This document shows, piece after piece, positions 56,892 through 64,000 of a stretch of 64,000 nucleotides of DNA (position 1 is its first letter; each line of letters starts with the position of its first letter). The notes below the pieces were generated by a model, which was not told the DNA's origin, did no database searches, and was given only the letters and a program-made list of their open reading frames with translations. The DNA is taken from NCBI GenBank assembly GCA_030248135.1, contig JASANC010002312.1:29924-93923 (forward strand), in the 5' to 3' direction. Origin of the DNA: Theristus sp. LFF4_11 (taxonomy: Eukaryota > Nematoda > Chromadorea > Monhysterida > Xyalidae). The position numbers and the translations under genes are program-made.

Positions 56892-57029
56892 TAAGCATCT
56901 ATACCAATCTTTTCAAATCCTGGGCTTGGCCGAGCCGAGGAGGACGACAAACACAAAACGTTTGGTTTGTGTCATCATTCAAAACCAAAATACATTTGTT
57001 TTGAAGATCGTGATTCGTGCTGTTACTTT

Positions 57030-58185
57030 TACTCAGTACCAGTACCGTGGGCCCAAAAAAAATTTCGAGGGGGGTATGGTTCCGTGGGGGGGGGGTGCCG
57101 ACCAAAAAGTGAGGGGGGGGGGTCCAACCTATGGTAACGTGGGACCCCCCCCCCCCAGGGGGGCCCCATGGGGGGGGGGTGCATTTTTTCAAAATTTTCT
57201 GTGGGGGGGTCCACCCCCCACCCCCACCATGATATTTTTTCACTTAAATTTTAAAGGAAAAACGCAATTTTGCTGCAAAATCTTTGAAATTTCAATGAAG
57301 ATGGTCAAGTTATCAGATTTGTATACATACTTAAAAGTGATTTTTTTATTTCTGATCAGAGGTTGCTTGCAATGAGTCGTTGTAGGTTCCTAATCCTAAA
57401 CCTAATCCTAATCCTAAGCCAAGCCTTTTTGATAAGGTGAAAATGATCAATTTAGTTTTTGCATTTTTTTCTTTCCTGTGTTTTGGAGGAGGAGCACCGG
57501 AACTGCAGATGCAGCTGTTTTAATAATGATGCATTACGAAGTATCATATATTCAGCTTATATTATGGACTTTATAGACAAAAAATCATGATTTTCGAAAA
57601 AAATTTTAGGGTGTGCAGAAAATTTTGGGGGGGGGGTGTCCGCCAGACAAAATTTCCCTAAAGCTTCATTACTAAAGCGCACGCGCACGGCATCGGCATG
57701 CTCATGCTCATGATCCACTAGCGCGCGTGCACACGCTCCGGCCCCAACAAGAACTTGTTCAAAACGCAATTGTTCTTGCATCTTCCTTCTTGAAAAGGCT
57801 TGGCTTAGGTTCGGATTAGGTCAGGATTATGTTTGGCTTGGAATTAGGCTTCAGGATTAGGTTTTGGTTTAGGCTAGTTTAGGCAACGTCTGCCAACATC
57901 AGTGGTTTGATTTAGTACGACAGGCCAACCAAAATTTCATGGGGGGGTGGGGGGGGTGTCGGCCAAATTTTCGAGGGGGGGGGGGGGGCGGGGGGGGGGG
58001 GGGGGGGTGCCCGGTTTTAGGGGGGGGGGTGGCACGGTGCCCCCCCCCACCCCCCCACCCGACGGTCTCGGGTGCTCTGGGGGGTGTACCCCCCCCACCC
58101 CCCCCCCCCCCACGGTACTGCTCAGTACCGAAGGCGAAAGCAAATTTTAGAGGGGGGGGGGGTGTCGGCACGTGGGGGGGGGGGG
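57030..58185. repeat. G-tract/C-tract elements (family G), second cluster
   Basis: CAGTACCGTGGGCCC opens at about 57042. G and C blocks alternate to 57640, then again from 57935 to 58185, with CACGGTACTG near 58110. A TTAGG-type dispersed repeat (57360-57440) and about 230 bases of non-repeat sequence lie between. No protein. Confidence 0.75.
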
Positions 58186-58944
58186 TAGAGATGTCAAGAA
58201 AAAAAATTTTTCTATTTTTTTTCTTTAAAAAAAAAATTTTTTTTTTTAAATTTTTTTTTTAAATGAAAGTTGTTCAGAATTTTTCAGGGAGTCCGAATAT
58301 CACCATCTGAGGAGCCACCGACTTACCATATGACCCCCACTCATATGGGAGGAGGGTGAAAATTTCACTTGGTTTCGGCGACCCCATTTTCCCACCGACG
58401 ACATCACGTCTCGTGTTTTGCCTCTCAATTCACCTCAAATAACATGGAAACAAGTTCCACAACAAACCGGTGTGATCACGCTGACGACACGAGGCGAAAC
58501 AGCAACGAGCAACCAACGAAGTTACGCTTGCAGTGGCAGACAGTGCAATTTCCACCTTTCGAGATCCTGAAAAACGATGCGTAAATGTGAGTTCTCTGCT
58601 TCTATCTCACCTTAGCGACATCGGAATTTGTTGAACTAGCCTTTGCGACGCTCAAGTACTTCAATGCGCGAGTCGATCATCACTCACCAAGGCTGAAAAC
58701 AGTCGATAAATCAATCCAGAATACCACCTGCAGCGTTGAAGACTAAGTGACAAGGTAAAGTCAAAGAAAATTTTTGTTGAACTTTCGAAAAATTATGCCA
58801 AAAACGGCATTTTCAGGGCACATTAAAGAAAAAATTTCAAAAATTTTTAATAAAAAAAATAAAAAAAAATGCTCATTTTTTTTACTTTTTTTTTAAAAAA
58901 AAAAATTTAAAAAAAAAAATTTTTTTTTGACCCTTACATCTCTA
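58186..58944 (+). mobile_element. hAT-like family B, copy 2 (759 bp)
   Basis: TAGAGATGTCAAGAAAAAA at the left and TGACCCTTACATCTCTA at the right. It is inserted in a G-tract, so the expected 8-bp duplication is GGGGGGGG on both sides (8 G follow the right end). Interior nearly identical to copies 1 and 3. Contains the conserved 71-codon open frame at 58369-58584. Confidence 0.88.
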
Positions 58945-59002
58945 GGGGGGGGTGCCGAAAATTTTTCAGTGGGGGGGGTGTCAGTCATGGTACAGTGACA
59001 CC

Positions 59003-59765
59003 TAGAAATGTAAGGGTCAAAAAAAAAATTTTTTTAATTTTTTTTTTAAAAAAAAAGTAAAAAAAAATGAGCATTTTTTTTATATTTTTTTTATTAAAAA
59101 TTTTTGAAATTTTTTCTTTAATGTGCCCTGAAAATGCCGTTTTTGGCATAATTTTTCGAAAGTTCAACAAAAATTTTCTTTGACTTTACCTTGTCACTTA
59201 GTCTTCAACGCTGCAGGTGGTATTCTGGATTGATTTATCGGCTGTTTTCAGCCTTGGTGAGTGATGATCGACTCGCGCATTGAAGTACTTGAGCGTCGCA
59301 AAGGCTAGTTCAACAAATTCCGATGTCGCTAAGGTGAGATAGAAGCAGAGAACTCACATTTACGCATCGTTTTTCAGGATCTCGAAAGGTGGAAATTGCA
59401 CTGTCTGCCACTGCAAGCGTAACTTCGTTGGTTGCTCGTTGCTGTTTCGCCTCGTGTCGTCAGCGTGATCACACCGGTTTGTTGTGGAACTTGTTTCCAT
59501 GTTATTTGAGGTGAATTGAGAGGCAAAACACGAGACGTGATGTCGTCGGTGGGAAAATGGGGTCGCCGAAACCAAGTCTGAAATTTTCACCCTCCTCCCA
59601 TATGAGTGGGGGTCATATGGTAAGTCGGTGGCTCCTCAGATGGTGATATTCGGACTCCCTGAAAAATTCTGAACAACTTTCATTTTTAAAAAAAAAATTA
59701 AAAAAAATTTTTTTTTTTTTCAAAAAGAAAAAAAATAGAAAATTTTTTTTTTCTTGACATCTCTA
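59003..59765 (-). mobile_element. hAT-like family B, copy 3 (763 bp), with 8-bp target duplication
   Basis: TAGAAATGTAAGGGTCAAAA at the left and TTCTTGACATCTCTA at the right, flanked by exact GTGACACC (58995-59002 and 59766-59773). Reverse orientation relative to copy 2. Carries the conserved open frame at 59360-59590. Confidence 0.92.
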
Positions 59766-59773
59766 GTGACACC

Positions 59774-60250
59774 CCCCCAGGCGTGGGCCATGGGGGGGGG
59801 GTGCACTATTGTAGAAAATTTTCTGGGGGGGTGCACACCCCCCACCCCACCCATGAGATTTTTTCGCTTAAATTTTGAAGGAAAAACGCTAAATTTTGCT
59901 GCAAAATCTTTGAAATTACAATGAAGAATGTCAAGTTATCATATATTTATCTTATATTATAGACTTTAAAGACAAAAAATCATGATTTTTGAGCAAAAAT
60001 TCATGATTTTTGGGTGGTCCGAGAAAATTTTTGGGGGGTGTCACTGTTACTTAGGTCCATCTAGGGGGGGGGGTGGGGGGGGGGTGTCTAGCAAATTTCG
60101 AGGGGGGGGGGGTGTGGATGGTCCAGTGTCAGGTTTTGGGGGGTGGGTGTCGCGTGACCCCCCCCCCCCCCCCCCCCCGCGGAGGTCTCGGGTGCTTTGG
60201 GGGGGTGTACCGTGTACCCCCCCCCCACCCCCCCTCGTCTTCGGTACTGC
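59774..60250. repeat. G/C-tract element (family G) just upstream of the NCOA5-like gene
   Basis: Alternating runs of 7-20 G or C, ending with CGTCTTCGGTACTG, a diverged family-G border, about 45 bases before the next start codon. It is the remainder of the family-G sequence into which family-B copies 2 and 3 inserted. Confidence 0.75.
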
Positions 60251-60294
60251 TTTTACTGCGTTCATATATAAGTGACGGGTGGGCGCAAAACAAC

Positions 60295-62920
60295 ATGATG
60301 CACGACGACGCGGTGATGACGCGCAGCATGGAGCCACGTCTGGTGGCGGCGCGCGTTTTTATTGGCAATCTGCCGTCCGATAAAGTGACGAAAGAGGATT
60401 TGGCGGCAGTGTATGAGAAATATGGACAGATTTTAGGTTTGTTTTTGAAGCATTGTCCATTGTTGTCAACGCCAACTTTTTCACAGAGTTTATCAATTCA
60501 ATTCTCAATTTATTTCAACTGAACGTCCTCGAAAGCAGTAACGACAAATAGCAGTCACAAAATTTCCTAATAATACGCAATGACGACGGGCACAGAAGAT
60601 AAAAAACCAACATTGGGCAAGATACAAACGAACAACTAACAGTGGAAGAACAGCAGAAAGCAAAAACTGATCGCATCTGGGCAAACATATCTGTCAACTA
60701 ACGGAACAAGTCCACAAATGCAAGAGAACGCAACCGAAATGGAAACAAGATCAGCAGCATGTAGGCCTCAATATTCAAACTCCACAGTCTGTGGCACACA
60801 AGAACCAAACGGTCCAGTCATCACCAGAACAGAAAAACAGAACCGCCCGATCGGAAGACCAAATTCATCGATGCAGCAAGTAGCCACGATGTAGAAACAA
60901 AAAGTTCAAGTATATCGTTCGTTCAACTTGCTCCGTATTGTCTGTCTCGCTTCAGGTATCGCGATCCATCGTGGATTTGCGTTCATTCAATTTCGAGAGA
61001 TCCAAAGTGCAACGAACGCTGTCGAAGGTGAACGAGGCTCAATGATGCACGGCGTCAGAATTGGTGCGCTTTTGTTTTTGTTTTTCCTTCAGAATTCTGA
61101 ATTCATTGTTGCTTTTGATTTGCACGTTCATTGGTTTTTCTTTCGGATTCCGAAGAGGAGCTGAAATCTGAATGGGAATCTTTGGTGGTCGCAAATTTCG
61201 CAGATGTACGAATGGCAGCGGAGCGATTCGCGATGGCGAGACGAAACGCGCCCGGCGGCGTCGGTGCTGCGCCGCAGTCGTTCGGCAGGGATGCGGCGCC
61301 CGGCGACGCCTACGGCAGGTTGGTTTGCAAGGCGTCTTCTGCAGGACGTGTGTGGTCTTTGATTTTGGTGGCTGGTTGGTTTGTTTATGACAGCACAACA
61401 TTCAGATTCACAGGGCAGTTCGAGCTTGTACGAAAGTAGCCAGAGCATGGACCAGATCCATCGGATCGTTAGTTCACCAGCATGGAGCAATCAATCTGAC
61501 AATCAAATGTTACTTGATCAATTTGAATAATAATTTGATCATTCTACTCGGATCTTTTCCCACTCGAATTGCTCGAGTCCCGCGGCGTTTCTATTAATGA
61601 AAATGTCTCGATTTTCTCGTAGAAGCAGAAGAATTCCAGTAATAATGACCATATTTCTTGCCTTATGAACGACAGAAACAGCGCGCTACCAGCGTCCTCG
61701 GGCGCGTTCGCCGCTGCGCCGCCGGTGCACGACGTGTATGGGTCGATTTTGCCGTCGTCGCAAGTCGATCGTCCGTACGACTATCGAGGCACCACCGACA
61801 GCGACTACGCGGACGTGCATCGGCGCTCGTACGACCGCGAGCGAGCCACGTCGCGCGATCGCGATCGAACGCGATACGACGATCGAGCGAGGGACAGGGA
61901 CGTGTGAGTTGGTGTTTTTGGCGGGTTTTTTGGTTACTCGTGGCAAAACTGCTCCGAGAAAATTTTGGGCAGCTAAACGGAGACGAAATTGGCTTGGCAT
62001 ACTACTGCGTTTGAAACGAGTGACGCACGTTGATTGTCTGCTTTAACTTGTATAACGGCCTGCGATTATAAACACAGTAATGTTGTACAATCGCTGATGT
62101 GCTGCATTTGCACAATGTGCGTTTTGTGACTGCACAGTGCGTCCAATACTACCGATTATTTGAGTGCGCCCGTCTTCTATCTGGATGTTTGTTGCTGTGG
62201 TTTTCTTGTCTCATTCTCGTTTTTGTTCACACGCGCGCGGTGGCACTGATGAAAACTGTTTTTTTTATGTTCCAGCCGTCGCGGTCGCGATTCGTCCGAA
62301 CGTTCGGTGGCTGCGCTGCCGACGACGCCTGCCGTGGCGAAAACGTCCGACGTCGGCGTGGAACGTCCGTACGACTGCGTCATTCTTGTTGCCGACAAGA
62401 GCGAACGGTTGCTTTTTTCTTGTTCAGTTTTTTTCTTGTGTTTATTAATTCATGAATTGGTATTTGCATCAGTCGATGCGCTCCAGTTTGTGAGATTTGT
62501 CTTCGAATTCAGCGTATCAATTGGTTGTTTGAAAAGAAATTGCCAAGTTTTGTTGCGTATTTTAGGGCATACGCCGAAATGGTGGAGCGCCGCTTGTTGG
62601 AGCTGTCGCTTCAGGTCGGTGCTTGTTGCATGTTGCCGGACACAGTTTCATGCTTTACCTCCTGAATTTTTTTTCAGCGCAATTCTTGTGAGGATGTCTC
62701 ATGCAAGAAATTCTGGAAATAAAACCGGTTTTTTTCCTGGCAGTGTTCAATCAGTCTCTGTTTCAGGTTGACGTCGCCTACATGGCGCGCCCCGAGAAAC
62801 TGCAACAAGCCGCGGACGCACTCTGCAAGAAGGGATTCATCTATTTCTTCCTGATCGAGTCACAGAACGCCAAGCACAGCTCGGTCACCGTGAAGATTCT
62901 CCACTCAACGCCGCCCGTCG
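60295..62920 (+). CDS. RRM protein of the NCOA5/Neosin type (3' end not resolved)
   Basis: Seven exons in phase: 60295-60436, 60956-61063, 61204-61318, 61676-61903, 62276-62407, 62566-62614 and 62767-62920 (about 309 residues so far). Residues about 18-85 form an RRM: RNP2 VFIGNL, RNP1 GFAFIQF, then HGVRIDVRMA. Next is a low-complexity Arg/Asp-rich stretch (RSYDRERATSRDRDRTRYDD), as in NCOA5. Last comes the anticodon-binding-like domain of NCOA5: DCVILVADKSERAYAEMVER, VDVAYMARPEKLQQAADALC, FFLIESQNAKHSSVTVKIL. Human NCOA5, a nuclear coregulator, lacks the RRM; to my knowledge insect Neosin-type relatives combine both, so this is probably an RNA-associated nuclear protein. The last donor (GTAAGT at 62921) needs a phase-1 acceptor that I could not place. 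The start is the ATG at 60295; a second Met follows directly. Confidence 0.82.
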
Positions 62921-64000
62921 GTAAGTGCTGCGACGAAATTTGATTTGATGAAAACGATGATTTCAAAAAAAAAAACGTTCCACAAAAATTACACGCATGA
63001 TTCATGCGTGTTGTGTAGTTGAAGTCCGTGCATGGGATTTTTTCTCATTTCTGTATTTTCTTTCTCATTTTCTTGGTTTTGAACTCACTCAAAATGACAA
63101 CTGTCGGTAAATTGATCCGGTTCAGATCAGAAATGAAAACCTTTCATGTGAACCACAGAAACGGTAAGTTTGCGGTTTTCAGTTTCGGGCCAAATTTTAG
63201 TTTTCTTGGTCTGTGCTGAAAAAAAACTGCGCTTCAGCTTTTTTCTCCATCATCACAACTTTTATTCAGAATTTCATGCATCCTTGTAAGATACATGTCT
63301 TTATGTTTTATGACGAATCTGAATGTAAATTTGACGACTGTATTTCTGAACGGTTTTTTTTCGTTTCGCCGCGGAGACGTTTTTGAAGACTTCGTCGAAT
63401 ACTGAAGACAACGAAACGGCTTCAACAATTTTTTTGCCACCGACTCGGGAAGAAACACAGAAATTCGTTTGGTTTTTAAACTTTAATTTTTAACGACCTT
63501 TATGTTTCATCAAGCGTGTGTCCTAGTTCTGATTTTCATAGTTTGCAGAAGTTTTCTTCAACGTCATTCAAAATTGAACACATGTTTCTGGCTACAGGGT
63601 TTTTCACTTCCATTTTTATTGCTGCAGCTCCATATAACATTGTTTCATTTGGCTGATTGCCGATTAGACCAGAAATTCTTTTTGGCTTCTTCTAATTCTC
63701 TTTAATCTGTTCAGAAATTGTCCAAGCCAACCGGCAAGAAAAACACGTTTCACGGTTTTAAGCAATGTTGCTGTCTTTTACCTTTTTGCCTTCGTCTTTT
63801 ACAAAGTTATATTATGGCAACCAGACGAAGAATACCTGCTTGAATAGTTCTTAGTAAAATTCTCAAAGACGATCGCAACTTCACAGCAGAAAAATCCAAA
63901 CACGAGCACCCAAATAGAAAACGAACAGCAACTAAAAGAAAACTAAAAAAACATCGAAACACACCGAAACTGATGATTAGTCACTAACAAATACGCAGAA
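62921..64000 (+). other. Downstream part of the NCOA5-like gene, exons not resolved
   Basis: Begins with a strong GTAAGT donor, so it must start as an intron. Several TTTCAG or TTGCAG acceptors follow (for example near 63126, 63549 and 63711), but none opens a frame that continues the NCOA5 domain (expected a conserved HRNMP-like segment). The remaining exons may lie beyond the window. Confidence 0.4.

Noticed and set aside
56555..57004. 149-codon open frame inside the family-C element as a transposase
   Set aside because: No hAT dimerisation or DDE motifs visible; Lys/Phe-rich composition follows from AT-rich sequence, and the frame runs past the element's end.

Overview
The window looks like nuclear DNA of an invertebrate animal. 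The genes are broken by many short spliceosomal introns (mostly GT-AG with T/C-rich acceptors), and repeats fill the introns and intergenic space. A degenerate array of the nematode-type telomere unit TTAGGC (about 2.88-3.02 kb) and the resemblance of the UDP-glucose dehydrogenase and NACHT proteins to nematode homologues make a nematode the best guess. That assignment is an inference and is weak. All gene models below were assembled by hand from exon homology, splice signals and reading phase.

Layout, left to right: an intron-containing Tc1/mariner transposase-derived gene (+, 2.5-4.0 kb); a KCTD8/12/16-like BTB-H1 gene (-, 5.0-6.9 kb); a fold-back element with short-tandem-repeat arms (8.9-10.6 kb) and a hairpin minisatellite (10.7-11.4 kb); a UDP-glucose 6-dehydrogenase gene (-, 16.0-20.6 kb, with possible 5' exons to 21.3 kb); a repeat-only block with hAT-like MITEs and G/C-tract palindromes (22.3-29.8 kb); a large gene encoding what look like three degenerate globin units with a 79-residue Asn run (+, 30.1-37.1 kb); an NWD1-like NACHT (STAND) ATPase gene ending in a Cys-rich tail (+, 38.0-44.3 kb); a convergent PARP gene encoding two WWE domains, WGR, helical and catalytic domains (-, 44.8-51.3 kb); a dense repeat block with nested hAT-like insertions carrying exact 8-bp target duplications (51.4-60.2 kb); and an RRM-containing NCOA5/Neosin-like gene (+, from 60.3 kb) whose 3' end I could not resolve.

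The genes do not form an operon. UGDH is metabolic (UDP-glucuronate for glycosaminoglycans). PARP and the NCOA5-like protein are nuclear or RNA-related. The KCTD protein belongs to the GABA-B receptor auxiliary subunit family. The NACHT protein is a probable signalling ATPase. The points most worth a second look are the tandem-WWE PARP, the heme-ligand-less globin-like protein with its pure AAC-coded Asn run, the NACHT protein whose C-terminal WD repeats are replaced by paired CxxC modules, the spliced mariner-derived gene with its third catalytic Asp changed, and the nested hAT insertions.
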